64,000 bases of DNA from Actinomyces gerencseriae DSM 6844 (GTDB lineage: Bacteria > Actinomycetota > Actinomycetes > Actinomycetales > Actinomycetaceae). The notes under the pieces were generated by a model. That model was not told where the DNA came from and searched no databases. It was given only the letters and a program-made list of their open reading frames with translations. Shown in pieces: positions 53,250-62,158 of this stretch (position 1 is the stretch's first letter; every line of letters starts with the position of its first letter). The stretch is taken from contig NZ_KE386872.1 of the NCBI RefSeq assembly GCF_000429265.1, positions 167,739 to 231,738 of the forward strand, read 5' to 3'. The translations under genes and the position numbers were made by a program.

Positions 53250-53322
53250 CGACCCTCCCGCAAAGGAGCGGGCGGGGCGGCGCCCGGCCGCGGCCGGACG
53301 CATGACATCTCGAAGGACACCC

Positions 53323-54696
53323 ATGAGCGCATTCATGAATCGGTACGGGTTCACCCGTGCCTCCCTGCTGCGGTTCGTGTTCATCACCGCGAACGCCGAA
53401 CTCATCTACATGTTCTGGAACCTGCGAACGTCGCTGACGACGCCGCTCATGGCGGCCTTCGGCATCGACAAGGCGCAACTGGGCGTCATCGCCGGCCTCC
53501 AGGGCTTCATCATGCTGTTCCTCACCATCCCCCTGGGCTGGGCCGGGGACAGGTTCAAGACCCATCACGTCATGATCGTCAGCTCGGTGGTCTCCGGGGC
53601 GGTCGCCATCGTCCTGGCCCTCATGGTGCCGGTCTCGCCGTCCGGGTTCTGGATCGTCGTCGGCGGGTACGGCCTCATGCTGGTATTCACCGAGGCGATC
53701 TACAAGACGACCAACTTCAAGGCCATCTCCATGACCACCGACGACACCCACCAGGCGGCCGTCTTCGGACTGTTCGAAATGGGGCGCGGTGTCATCACCT
53801 TCATCGAGGGCGCCCTGTCCCTGGCCGTCTTCCAGTGGATGGGCGGTGCGATCGCGGGGCACGAGGTCGCCGCCATGCGGTGGACCATGATCATCTCCGC
53901 CGGCATCACCCTCCTGTCCGCCCTGCTCGTCTTCTTCGCCTTTCCCCGGTCCGCCCGCATCAGGGCCCGCACCACCGGCGACAAGCAGGAGGCCTTCACC
54001 GTCAAGGACCTCCTGGGTGCCCTGAGGATCCCCGATGTGTGGATCACCGGTCTGTCGGCCTCCTGCGCCTACGGCGTGTTCGTCATGTGCGCCACGCTCC
54101 TGAACACCTACCTCGTCGACGTCTACGGCCTGCCCGCCGTCATGGCCGGCTCCATGGGACTGATCATCTCCGCGGCCCGCATCGTCGCCCCCGGCGCGGC
54201 GGGCCAGCTCGCCGACCGCCGCTTCCGGTCCAGCGCCCACCTGTTCTGGATCCTGTTCGCCATCATGGCGGCCATGCTGTTCCTCGAGGTGCTCCTGCCG
54301 AAGCCGCAGGCGCCCACGCCCACCAACTTCGGCCTGCTGGTCCCCGCGTTCGTCGTCATCTTCACGGCCGCGTTCTGCTGCTACATGATCCGCGGCATCT
54401 ACTACTCGCCGATCGGCGAGGCCGGGATCCCCAGCCGTGTGCGCGCCTCCGCCATGTCGGCCGCGACCACGATCGGCTACACCCCCGCCCTGTACGGCAC
54501 GTACTGGTTCGGCTCGATCATCGACCGCAACGAGGCCGCGGGCGATATCGTGAGGGGCTATAACATCGTCTTCATGATCCTGGGCGTCTACGCCGTGCTC
54601 GGCGTCGTCTTCGCCCTGGTGCTCAGGAGGCGCTGGGACGCGCGCGCCCGCGCCGCCCGGAAGGACGCCGTGAAGGAGGAGGTGAGCGCTTCATGA
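53323..54696 (+). CDS. MFS transporter
   Basis: 457 residues from the ATG at 53323, preceded by GAAGGAC. An ATG at 53302 is also in frame. Twelve membrane helices are present. The loop 2-3 motif reads GWAGDRFKTHH, and NAELIYMFWNLRTSLTTPLM in helix 1 resembles NarK/GudP-like major facilitators. The stop overlaps the next gene (ATGA). Lying between the PI-PLC and the inositol-phosphatase homologue, it most plausibly imports their substrate, for example a glycerophosphoinositol or inositol derivative (inference). Confidence 0.88.
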   Translation: MSAFMNRYGFTRASLLRFVFITANAELIYMFWNLRTSLTTPLMAAFGIDKAQLGVIAGLQGFIMLFLTIPLGWAGDRFKTHHVMIVSSVVSGAVAIVLALMVPVSPSGFWIVVGGYGLMLVFTEAIYKTTNFKAISMTTDDTHQAAVFGLFEMGRGVITFIEGALSLAVFQWMGGAIAGHEVAAMRWTMIISAGITLLSALLVFFAFPRSARIRARTTGDKQEAFTVKDLLGALRIPDVWITGLSASCAYGVFVMCATLLNTYLVDVYGLPAVMAGSMGLIISAARIVAPGAAGQLADRRFRSSAHLFWILFAIMAAMLFLEVLLPKPQAPTPTNFGLLVPAFVVIFTAAFCCYMIRGIYYSPIGEAGIPSRVRASAMSAATTIGYTPALYGTYWFGSIIDRNEAAGDIVRGYNIVFMILGVYAVLGVVFALVLRRRWDARARAARKDAVKEEVSAS

Positions 54697-55481
54697 CGGC
54701 ACCCGCCGACGAGAGCCTCCAGCAGCTGCTCGTGCTGGCCATCGACGTCGTCGAGGAGGCCGCCCGGACCGCCGACCGGAGGCCCGAGGCGCTGGAGATC
54801 GGGACCAAGGCGAACCGCAACGACCTGGTCACCCAGGTGGATCGCGCCATCGAGGACGCCGTGGCCCGCCGTCTGCTCGACGAGACCGGGCTGCCTCTCC
54901 TGGGGGAGGAGGGGCACGCGATCGACTCCTACTCCGGCAGGGTCTGGGTGCTCGATCCCATCGACGGGACCATGAACTACGTCGAGACCCGGCGCGATTA
55001 CGCGGTCTCGCTGGCCCTGTGCGAGGACGGCGAGCCCGTTCTGGGGGTCGTCGCGGATGTCGCGCGCGGCGACCTCTACAGCGCTGTCCGGGGCGGGGGG
55101 GCTTTCCTCAACGGCGAGCCCCTTCCCGTGGTCGAGGCCGACAAGGGGTATCGGGACGGCATTATCGTCACCGATCTCAAGGAGATCCTCGCCCTGCCCA
55201 GACTGGCCCGCTGCCTGGAGGAGTCGCGCGGGCACCGCCGCTACGGCTCCGCCGCGCTGGAGTGCGTGGAGATCGCCGCCGGGCGCGCGGGGGCCTTCGT
55301 CCACCTGTGGGTCTCTCCCTGGGACGTCGCGGCGGCCGCCGTCATCTGCCGGGAGTGCGGTGCGAGGGTCACCAGGCTCGACGGCACGCCTCTCGATGCA
55401 TGTCACAAGGGCTCGATCCTCGTCGGCACGCCGCTCGCTCACAAGGAGCTGCTCGCCCGCCTGGTGACCGATCCCTGCTGA
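54693..55481 (+). CDS. inositol monophosphatase family protein
   Basis: 262 residues, coupled to the MFS gene. Motifs of the Mg-dependent IMPase family: VTQVDRAIEDAV, the metal-binding GLPLLGEEGHAID, VWVLDPIDGTMNYVETRRDY and the late SPWDVAAAAVICRECGARVT. It removes phosphate from inositol 1-phosphate or similar sugar phosphates; SuhB, HisN-like and CysQ enzymes share the fold. In this operon inositol phosphate released by the PI-PLC would be the fitting substrate. Confidence 0.92.
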   Translation: MTAPADESLQQLLVLAIDVVEEAARTADRRPEALEIGTKANRNDLVTQVDRAIEDAVARRLLDETGLPLLGEEGHAIDSYSGRVWVLDPIDGTMNYVETRRDYAVSLALCEDGEPVLGVVADVARGDLYSAVRGGGAFLNGEPLPVVEADKGYRDGIIVTDLKEILALPRLARCLEESRGHRRYGSAALECVEIAAGRAGAFVHLWVSPWDVAAAAVICRECGARVTRLDGTPLDACHKGSILVGTPLAHKELLARLVTDPC

Positions 55482-55509
55482 GGGCGCGATGCCGGTGCCG
55501 CCCGGCCGT

Positions 55510-55538
55510 GGGCGCCCGCGGAGCCGCCGCGGGCGCCC
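55510..55538. terminator. bidirectional terminator between IMPase and lacI
   Basis: GGGCGCCCGCGG (55510-55521), loop AGCCG, CCGCGGGCGCCC (55527-55538): a 12-base-pair perfect stem 30 bases after the IMPase stop and 50 bases after the convergent lacI stop. Confidence 0.7.
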
Positions 55539-55589
55539 GAACGGTCCGAGGCCGACGGAGCCCGGTCGCGATCGCCGCCCGCCGCGCGC

Positions 55590-56633
55590 TCACGGTGCGC
55601 CCGGCGCGGGGCCGGAGGAGGCTCGCGCCACCATCCGGGTGCGCACCGACTCACTGCGGGGAGGACCGTCCCGGCCCTCGCACCGGGAGATCGCCATGTC
55701 CACCGCCAGCGTCGCGACCGCGGCGGGCTCGCGGTCCACTGAGGTCAGGTCGAAGGCCCGGGAGGCCGCCCCACGGGTGTTGTCGAAGCCCGTCACGGAG
55801 ATGTCGTCGGGCACGGACAGGCCCCGACGGGCCAGGGCCACGAGCGCGCCCTGCGCGCACTGGTCGTTGTAGCACAGGAGCGCCGTCGCCCGCCGTGGAT
55901 GGCCGTCTCGCGCTGCGTCGGCCGCGTCGGCGCGAATGAGCTCGCCGCGCTCGATGAGGGCCAGCGTCGAGGCGAAGCCGGCATCGACGGTCGCCCCGCC
56001 GAGTACGACCCGCACCGACAGCGGGGTCCCCCGGGCCGTCTCCAGCAGGGTGAGCCGTCTCGTCCTGGCGGAGGTTCCCGCGGGGCCCGCGAGGTAGATC
56101 GCGGCCCGGTGCCCGGCCGCGACCAGGTGATCGGTGACCTCGGCGGTGCCGGCGAGATTGTCGCTGGTCACCAGATCGCAGGAGGCGAAGGGGCGTTCCT
56201 GGCCGATGACGACGGTCGGCATGCCCGTCTGCGGGCCGAGGCTCCCCAGGGAGCCCGGGTCGATGACGATGAGCGCCTGGCAGCGCAGCTGCCGCAGGGA
56301 GACGAGGGCGTCCGCGGCCGAGGTACTCCTGGAGATGCCCGCGACCACCGTGCGGTAGCCGCGGGCGGCGGCCGTGGCGAGGATGTGCTCGTGGTAGGTG
56401 AAGTGCAGATCCTGGTCCAGGCGGCACAGGAGCCCGATGATCCTGGGGCGCGACGTCCTCAGCAGCGTGCCCGCCAGATCGGTGCTGTAGCCGATGCGCT
56501 CGGCCTCGGCCTTGACCCGCTCGCGGACGGGGGTGCTGATCCGCGGGCTGTCCCGCAGGGCGAGCGAGACCGTGCTCGTCGACACCCCCAGCGCCCGCGC
56601 GATGTCGCGCAGCGTCAGCCGTGCCTCGCCCAT
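55590..56633 (-). CDS. LacI family transcriptional regulator
   Basis: 347 residues from the ATG at 56633 with GGAGGGGCCG before it. The HTH is LTLRDIARALGVSTSTVSLA with the hinge helix LAGTLLRTSRPRIIG. The periplasmic-binding-like effector domain includes RPFASCDLVTSDNLAGTAEV, LLCYNDQCAQGALVAL and a DISVTGFDN block. It converges on the PI-PLC/MFS/IMPase operon and is its likely regulator, with a candidate operator at 52298-52307. The ligand is probably the imported inositol compound (inference). Confidence 0.93.
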   Translation of the reverse strand: MGEARLTLRDIARALGVSTSTVSLALRDSPRISTPVRERVKAEAERIGYSTDLAGTLLRTSRPRIIGLLCRLDQDLHFTYHEHILATAAARGYRTVVAGISRSTSAADALVSLRQLRCQALIVIDPGSLGSLGPQTGMPTVVIGQERPFASCDLVTSDNLAGTAEVTDHLVAAGHRAAIYLAGPAGTSARTRRLTLLETARGTPLSVRVVLGGATVDAGFASTLALIERGELIRADAADAARDGHPRRATALLCYNDQCAQGALVALARRGLSVPDDISVTGFDNTRGAASRAFDLTSVDREPAAVATLAVDMAISRCEGRDGPPRSESVRTRMVARASSGPAPGAP

Positions 56634-57150
56634 CGGCCCCTCCTGGTGTGCGAGCGGCGCGCCGGCCGCCTTCCGGCGCACGCGATGAGAGCGAGCCGCC
56701 GTGGCCGATAGTAGTTCCCCGGCCGTCGGGCGTCCCGCTGCGGAGCCGAATCGGTCGGGATCGTCTTGGCGCGGCGTGCGGGGCCCGAGGGGGCGCGAGG
56801 GCGGGCGATCCGTCGGCTCCGTGCCTGGCGCGGCGCGCGGGGCCCGAGGGACTGGGGGCCATGGAGCGGATCGCGAACCCGGGGGCGGCGGGAGGGCCAC
56901 TTCCGGTCGCGGCGTGGAAGTTGCCGAGACCCACGCGATCCGGGGGCGGCTGGAGCGCCGGGTCGGAAGTCCCATTCACCGGGAAGGGAGCCGCTATGAT
57001 CGAGTCGGCTCGGCAACGGCGCCGAGCTACCCGACCTCCTCCCGATCGCCCGCCGGCCGAGCGGCCAGCGCCGCGCTCCCGGTCCCGGTCCTCGCGCGGC
57101 TCGCCAGCCTCCTGCGGTTCTGCGCGGGACGACCGTGGGAGGATGCGCGC
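56634..57150. other. intergenic region with gene-fragment echo and Arg-rich upstream frame
   Basis: No firm gene. At 56866-56885 there is a 20-base exact match to 51937-51956 inside the alpha/beta hydrolase gene. The surrounding codons also read GPEGL...RIANPG, so a degenerate copy of that gene's 3' part may lie here. From 56996 (ATG after GAAGGGAG) a 52-codon Arg/Pro/Ser-rich frame runs to 57154, overlapping the start of the AI-2E transporter gene by ATGA. Confidence 0.4.
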
Positions 57151-58317
57151 ATGAGCGACACCCCTGCGTCCGCCGCCGAAGGCCGGGAGGCACCCGCCGA
57201 GCGGCTCCAAGGCGAGGCCATCGTGATCATCGTCGCCGGCCTGGCCGTGAGCTGCGCCGGGATCTACTTCGCGCGCGCCCTGATCGGCCCGGCGTTCTTC
57301 GCCCTGACACTCGTCATCACCGTGCGCCCGCTGGTCAGCTGGGCCAGCCGCCACCACGTGCCCCGATCCATGTCCGCCGTGGGGGCGATCCTCCTCATCT
57401 ACGCCTTCGTGCTGATGATGTTCGCGGCGCTGGGCGTCGCCATCGCCCAGCTCGTCGACACCCTGCCCGACTACGCGGTCAAGTTCCAGGCGATCTGGGT
57501 CGGCATCCAGGAGATGCTGGCGCGGTTCGGGGTCGACCAGTCCGCCCTGTTCGGCCAGATATCGCAGGCCATGGACACCGGCAGGATCGTCATGGTGGCC
57601 CAGGGGCTCCTCGCGCAGATCACGAACTTCGGCTCCATCCTGAGCGTCATGGCCCTGACGGTCATCTTCCTCATGTTCGACATGTCCCGTATCGAGGTGC
57701 GGGCTCAGGCGCTGACGATTCTCAAGCCCGGGATCGCCGGGGCGCTCGCGGACTTCGCCGGTGCGGTGCGCTCCTACTGGCTGGTGTCGACCGTCTTCGG
57801 CCTGATCGTGGCGGTCTTCGACGTCATCGCCCTGGGGTTCCTCGGGGTGCCGATGGCGGTGACCTGGGGCGTGCTGTCCTTCATCACGAACTACATCCCC
57901 AACATCGGCTTCTTCCTCGGGGTCATCCCGCCGGCTCTGCTGGCACTGGTGGATTCCGGGCCGTGGACGGCCCTCTGGGTGGTCGTCGCCTACTCGGTGC
58001 TCAACTTCGTCATCCAGAGCCTCATTCAGCCGAAGTTCACCGGCGACGCCGTCGGCCTCAACACGACGACGACCTTCCTGTCCCTGTTGTTCTGGAGCCA
58101 GGTCATCGGGGCGCTGGGCACCATCCTCGCCGTGCCGCTCACGCTCTTCGTCAAGTGCGTGCTCATCGACTCCGACAGCCGCTCGCGCTGGGTGGGGATC
58201 TTCCTGTCGGCCGGGGACAACCCGGTGCTGCGGCCCGACGAGCTCGATTCGCGCATCGCCGATGAGCTCGATCCGGACGACGGCGAGCTCGATCCGGACG
58301 ATGACGCCGGCTCCTGA
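57151..58317 (+). CDS. AI-2E family transporter (TqsA/YdiK-like)
   Basis: 388 residues from the ATG at 57151, preceded by GGGAGGATG. Eight or so helices are present. Family marks are VRPLVSWASRHHVPRSMSAV in the first part, WGVLSFITNYIPNIGFFLGV and IQPKFTGDAVGLNTTTTFLS near the end. The tail is very acidic (DELDPDDGELDPDD). Members include TqsA, proposed to export the quorum signal AI-2, and Na+/H+ antiporters. luxS is 8 kb away in the same window, so AI-2 export is possible but unproven. Confidence 0.9.
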   Translation: MSDTPASAAEGREAPAERLQGEAIVIIVAGLAVSCAGIYFARALIGPAFFALTLVITVRPLVSWASRHHVPRSMSAVGAILLIYAFVLMMFAALGVAIAQLVDTLPDYAVKFQAIWVGIQEMLARFGVDQSALFGQISQAMDTGRIVMVAQGLLAQITNFGSILSVMALTVIFLMFDMSRIEVRAQALTILKPGIAGALADFAGAVRSYWLVSTVFGLIVAVFDVIALGFLGVPMAVTWGVLSFITNYIPNIGFFLGVIPPALLALVDSGPWTALWVVVAYSVLNFVIQSLIQPKFTGDAVGLNTTTTFLSLLFWSQVIGALGTILAVPLTLFVKCVLIDSDSRSRWVGIFLSAGDNPVLRPDELDSRIADELDPDDGELDPDDDAGS

Positions 58318-58451
58318 GGCATCTCGGATGCGATGCGGTCGGGCCCGGGGCGGGCACCGGATCGGCGTCGGTCCTGATCGTTCGGGCCCGCAGCCGGCGT
58401 CGTGCCGGCACGCGGCCGTCTGCCGGAAGATGATCGTTATGTAATGACAAA

Positions 58452-58457
58452 TTGACA
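58452..58457 (+). promoter_or_regulatory. possible -35 element upstream of the dehydrogenase gene
   Basis: A perfect TTGACA lies about 100 bases before the dehydrogenase ATG, in a clearly AT-rich stretch (58430-58480). A correctly spaced -10 is not obvious, so only the element is reported. Confidence 0.3.
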
Positions 58458-58555
58458 GAAACATCATATGCTCTGCATGGGCCGCGGGCGCGTCCTCGCG
58501 CGCGGCGGTCGATGACGACACGCAGAGACACCCACATGGTGTGAGGAGAGGGCGA

Positions 58556-60049
58556 ATGAAGACGATTCCGCACTGGGTCGACGGCCGGTACTACGAGGGC
58601 GGCCCCATCGGGCGCCTCCCGGTGGAGAATCCGGGCACGGGCGAGATCGAGGGGGAGCTTCTCCAGGCCTCCGACGCCGACCTCGACCACGCCGTCGAGG
58701 TCGCCCGCCGCGCCCAGAAGAAGTGGGCCAAGGTCTCCCTGGCCAAGCGCACGGAGATCATGTTCCGCATGCGCCAGCTGGTCCTGGACCACCAGGACGA
58801 GATGGCCAGGCTGATCGTGGCCGAGCACGGCAAGAACTACTCCGACGCCGTCGGCGAGATCCAGCGCGGCCGCGAGACCCTCGACTTCGCCACCGCCATC
58901 AACGTGGCGCTCAAGGGAGAGTTCTCCTCCGGCGTCTCCACCGGCGTGGACATTCACACCCTGCGCCAGCCGGTCGGCGTCGTCGCCGGCATCTGCCCCT
59001 TCAACTTCCCGGCGATGGTGCCCATGTGGATGCACCCCATCGCCATCGCCACCGGCAACGCGTTCGTCCTCAAGCCGGCCTCGGCCACGCCCTCGGCGGC
59101 GCTGCTGACGGCCGAGCTCTACAAGGAGGCCGGCCTGCCCGACGGCGTCTTCAACGTCGTGGCCGGCAACCGCACCATGGTCTCCAAGGTCCTCGAGCAC
59201 CCCGGCATCGACGCGATCTCCTTCGTGGGCTCCACCCCGGTGGCCCACATCGTGCAGAACACCGGCATCACCCACGGCAAGCGCGTCCAGGCGCTCGGCG
59301 GGGCGAACAACCACGCCATCGTCATGCCCGACTCCGACCTGGACTTCGCCGCCCAGCACATCTCCGCCGCCGCCTTCGGGGCCGCCGGCGAGCGCTGCAT
59401 GGCCCTGCCCGTCGTCGTGGCCGTGGGCGGCTGCGGACCGGACCTGGCCCGCCGCGTCAAGGCCCACGCCGAGAGGATCAAGGTCGGCTACGGCATGGAC
59501 GAGGGCGTCGAGATGGGCCCGGTCATCGACGCCAAGTCCAAGGAGTTCATCACCGGTCTCATCGACGACGCCGAGTCCCGCGGCGCCGAGATCGTCCTCG
59601 ACGGCCGCCCGTTGGTGATCCCCGGTCACGAGAAGGGCCACTTCCTCGGCCCGACCATTGTGGACAACGTCCCCCTGGAGTCCTCGCTCTACACCGAGGA
59701 GGTCTTCGGGCCGGTCCTGGCGATCGTCCACGCCGACACCTACGAGGAGGCCATCAAGCAGGTCAACTCCTCGCCCTTCGGCAACGGTGCGGCCATCTTC
59801 ACCAACGATGGCGGCGTGGCCCGCCGCTTCACCCTCGACGTCGAGGCCGGCATGGTCGGCATCAACGTGCCGATCCCGACGCCGGTGGCCTACTACTCCT
59901 TCGGCGGCTGGAAGGAGTCGCTCCTGGGCGACACCCACATCCACGGCCCCGAGGGCGTGAAGTTCTACACCCGGGCCAAGGCGGTCACCAGTCGCTGGCC
60001 CTCGGAGAAGACCTACGCCGCCACCATGTCCTTCCAGCGCGAGGAGTGA
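58556..60049 (+). CDS. CoA-acylating methylmalonate-semialdehyde dehydrogenase (MmsA/IolA type)
   Basis: 497 residues from the ATG at 58556, preceded by GAGGAGAGG. Aldehyde dehydrogenase fold with VVAGICPFNFPAMVPMWM, NAFVLKPASATPSAA, the catalytic FGAAGERCMAL and a C-terminal GGWKESLLGDTHIHGPEGVK. The GDTHIHGPEGVKFYT ending and the CPFNFPAMVP block are specific to the MmsA/IolA group, which converts (methyl)malonate semialdehyde to acetyl- or propionyl-CoA. In inositol degradation IolA does the last step; no other iol genes are seen here. An independent role in valine or beta-alanine metabolism is also possible. Confidence 0.92.
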   Translation: MKTIPHWVDGRYYEGGPIGRLPVENPGTGEIEGELLQASDADLDHAVEVARRAQKKWAKVSLAKRTEIMFRMRQLVLDHQDEMARLIVAEHGKNYSDAVGEIQRGRETLDFATAINVALKGEFSSGVSTGVDIHTLRQPVGVVAGICPFNFPAMVPMWMHPIAIATGNAFVLKPASATPSAALLTAELYKEAGLPDGVFNVVAGNRTMVSKVLEHPGIDAISFVGSTPVAHIVQNTGITHGKRVQALGGANNHAIVMPDSDLDFAAQHISAAAFGAAGERCMALPVVVAVGGCGPDLARRVKAHAERIKVGYGMDEGVEMGPVIDAKSKEFITGLIDDAESRGAEIVLDGRPLVIPGHEKGHFLGPTIVDNVPLESSLYTEEVFGPVLAIVHADTYEEAIKQVNSSPFGNGAAIFTNDGGVARRFTLDVEAGMVGINVPIPTPVAYYSFGGWKESLLGDTHIHGPEGVKFYTRAKAVTSRWPSEKTYAATMSFQREE

Positions 60050-60076
60050 CGGGTTCGCCGCCGTCGCGCAAGGCGG

Positions 60077-60095
60077 GCCGGGCGGCGGGCCCGGC
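60077..60095. terminator. possible bidirectional terminator
   Basis: GCCGGGC (60077-60083), loop GGCGG, GCCCGGC (60089-60095) lies in the 48 bases between the convergent dehydrogenase and hydrolase genes. The stem is only 7 base pairs. Confidence 0.45.
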
Positions 60096-60097
60096 AC

Positions 60098-61060
60098 TCA
60101 GCCGCCGAGCACGCCGATGCGCTGCAGGTACGCGGCCGTGCCCCCCATGGCCCGGTCCCAGGCCTGCCCGGAGAAGCCGTGGCCCGCGCCGTCGATGGAC
60201 AGGAGACCGGCGTCGGGGAAGGTTCCCTCGGCCCGCTCGGAGTAGCTGATGGGCGCGGTGGCATCGGCGGTGCCGTGGACGATGAGAACCGGTGAGGAGT
60301 AACGGGGCATATCGGCGTACACGTCGTAGTCCCACATGTCCTCGGCGTAGATGCGGCCCAGGCCGTACCCCCCGAGAGTGAGGGTCTCGGGGACGTTGTC
60401 CAGGGAGCCGAAGATGCTATGGAGATCATCGGTGATGGAGAAGGCCGGGTACCACAGAGCCAGACCCGCGACCTCCTCCGGGTGGCGGGCGGCGGTGATG
60501 GTGCTGACCGTTCCGCCCTGGCTGACGCCCTGCAGGACGATCCGCTGAGGATCGACGACGTCCCAGCCGTCGGCGGCGGATCGGGCGGCGGTCAGAACGG
60601 CTTCGAGATCGGCGACCTCGGTCATGACGGACATGCGGGTGGTGTCCCCGGCCTCCGGTCCGCCATTGCGGAAGGCGAAGCGGTAGGAGGCCAGCCCCAG
60701 CCCGGCGAGGGCCCGGGCCACGGGGTCGAGATCGTCGATGGAGCCGGCGAGCCCGTAGGAGCAGACCACCAGCGGAACGGGGCCGGCGACGGCGGGCACG
60801 TAGAGGCGGCCCGCCATGGCCTCCCCCTGGCTGATGACGGCCAGCTCCCGTTCCTCGTAGTCGTAGGAGGGCAGGCTCGCCGGATCGACGACATCGGGTG
60901 CGGCGGAGGTCGGGGTCGCCGCTTCCGTCGCCGAGTCGGTCGCGGCGTCGGAGGGCCCTCCGTCGGGGGAGCCGCGCCCGCAGGCGCTCAGAAACGTCCA
61001 CGCCCCTGCCACCCCCAGCGCTCCGACGACGGCTCTGCGACTGATCGGTGATGCGGGCAC
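60098..61060 (-). CDS. Tat-type lipoprotein alpha/beta hydrolase (prolyl oligopeptidase/dienelactone hydrolase-like)
   Basis: 320 residues from the GTG at 61060. The signal peptide SRRAVVGALGVAGAWTFLSA ends in the lipobox LSAC, and the twin Arg suggests Tat export. After a Thr/Ala/Asp-rich spacer the hydrolase core shows VPLVVCSYGLAGSID, the nucleophile elbow IVLQGVSQGGTVSTI, PVLIVHGTADATAPISYSER (acid) and DGAGHGFSG (His). It is probably an extracellular membrane-tethered esterase or peptidase; the substrate is unknown. It lies downstream of the ROK kinase gene on the same strand, about 150 bases apart. Confidence 0.85.
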   Translation of the reverse strand: MPASPISRRAVVGALGVAGAWTFLSACGRGSPDGGPSDAATDSATEAATPTSAAPDVVDPASLPSYDYEERELAVISQGEAMAGRLYVPAVAGPVPLVVCSYGLAGSIDDLDPVARALAGLGLASYRFAFRNGGPEAGDTTRMSVMTEVADLEAVLTAARSAADGWDVVDPQRIVLQGVSQGGTVSTITAARHPEEVAGLALWYPAFSITDDLHSIFGSLDNVPETLTLGGYGLGRIYAEDMWDYDVYADMPRYSSPVLIVHGTADATAPISYSERAEGTFPDAGLLSIDGAGHGFSGQAWDRAMGGTAAYLQRIGVLGG

Positions 61061-61213
61061 GCCCTCCCCTCTCCCGGCCCCCGGGGTGGAGCCGCGCTCC
61101 GGGCACACTACCGCCTCGGCGGGACGGGGGCCATGATTCCGCGTCGGCGGTCCGGCCCTCGACGGAACGGGCGAACGCCGGGCGGTCGGTGCCGGCGCGC
61201 GGCCCCGCCGTCG

Positions 61214-62158
61214 TCAGTCCTGCCGGGCGAGATCCGCGGCGCCGATGATGCCCGCCTCCTGACCGGAGCTGGAGATGACCACGGGGATGGCGGGGCGGTG
61301 CACGCGCGCCGTCAGGTGCGCCTCGAGACTCTCCCGCACGGGGGTCAGCAGGATGATGCCGGCCTCGGTCAGGCCGCCGGCGAGGACGATGATCTCGGGG
61401 TCCAGCACGGCGCACAGGTCGGCCAGGCCCGCGCCCAGGGCGTCGGCCAGACGGGCGTAGCACTCCAGAGCGGCCGGGTCGCCCTCGCGGGCGGCCGCGG
61501 TGACGGCCTTGCCGGAGATCGTGTTCTGGTCACCGCCGGACAGCTCGATGATGCGCGCCGCGTAGTCGGGGCGGAACTTGGCCAGCTCCCAGCCGTTGAC
61601 GCCCAGAGCGGTGCCCGAGGCGTAGCGCTCCAGGCATCCGCGCAGGCCGCAGCCGCAGGGGCGCCCGTCGGGCACGATGTTGATGTGGCCGATCTCCGCC
61701 GCGAAACCGGCTGCGCCCCGCACCAGTCGGCCGTTGATGATGACGGCGCCGCCCACGCCGGTGCCCAGGGTGACGACCAGGACGTTGCCCTTGCCGGCTC
61801 CGGCGCCGAAGCGGGCCTCGGCCCAACCCGCGGCATTGGCGTCGTTCTCGACGACGACGCGCTTGCCGGTGCGTCCGCCGACCTCGTCGGCGATGCGCGC
61901 GCCGGTCCAGTCGAGGTTGGTGCCGTGGACCATGGTGTTGCGGTCCGAGGAGGTGAAGCCGGCCGCGCCGACGCCGACGGTGGGGGCGTCGTACTGGGCG
62001 GCTAGCTCGTCGGCGACCGCGGCGATGGTCTCGAAGATGGCCTCGCGACTGGTGGCGGGGGAGTCGCGGCGCACGGTGGCCAGGACCACGCCCTCCTCAT
62101 CGACCACCCCCGCCGCGATCTTCGTGCCGCCGACATCCACGCCGATGCTCAGTGCCAT
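61214..62158 (-). CDS. ROK family glucokinase
   Basis: 314 residues from the ATG at 62158, preceded by AAGGAGCAGC. Phosphate-binding IGVDVGGTKIAAGVVD, VENDANAAGWAEARFG, GTGVGGAVIINGRLV, the ROK zinc site EIGHINIVPDGRPCGCGLRG with CLERYASG, and a late LAGGLTEAG. The length and motif set match actinobacterial polyphosphate- or ATP-dependent glucokinase GlkA of the ROK family. It phosphorylates glucose on entry to glycolysis and often mediates carbon repression in actinobacteria. Confidence 0.93.
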   Translation of the reverse strand: MALSIGVDVGGTKIAAGVVDEEGVVLATVRRDSPATSREAIFETIAAVADELAAQYDAPTVGVGAAGFTSSDRNTMVHGTNLDWTGARIADEVGGRTGKRVVVENDANAAGWAEARFGAGAGKGNVLVVTLGTGVGGAVIINGRLVRGAAGFAAEIGHINIVPDGRPCGCGLRGCLERYASGTALGVNGWELAKFRPDYAARIIELSGGDQNTISGKAVTAAAREGDPAALECYARLADALGAGLADLCAVLDPEIIVLAGGLTEAGIILLTPVRESLEAHLTARVHRPAIPVVISSSGQEAGIIGAADLARQD

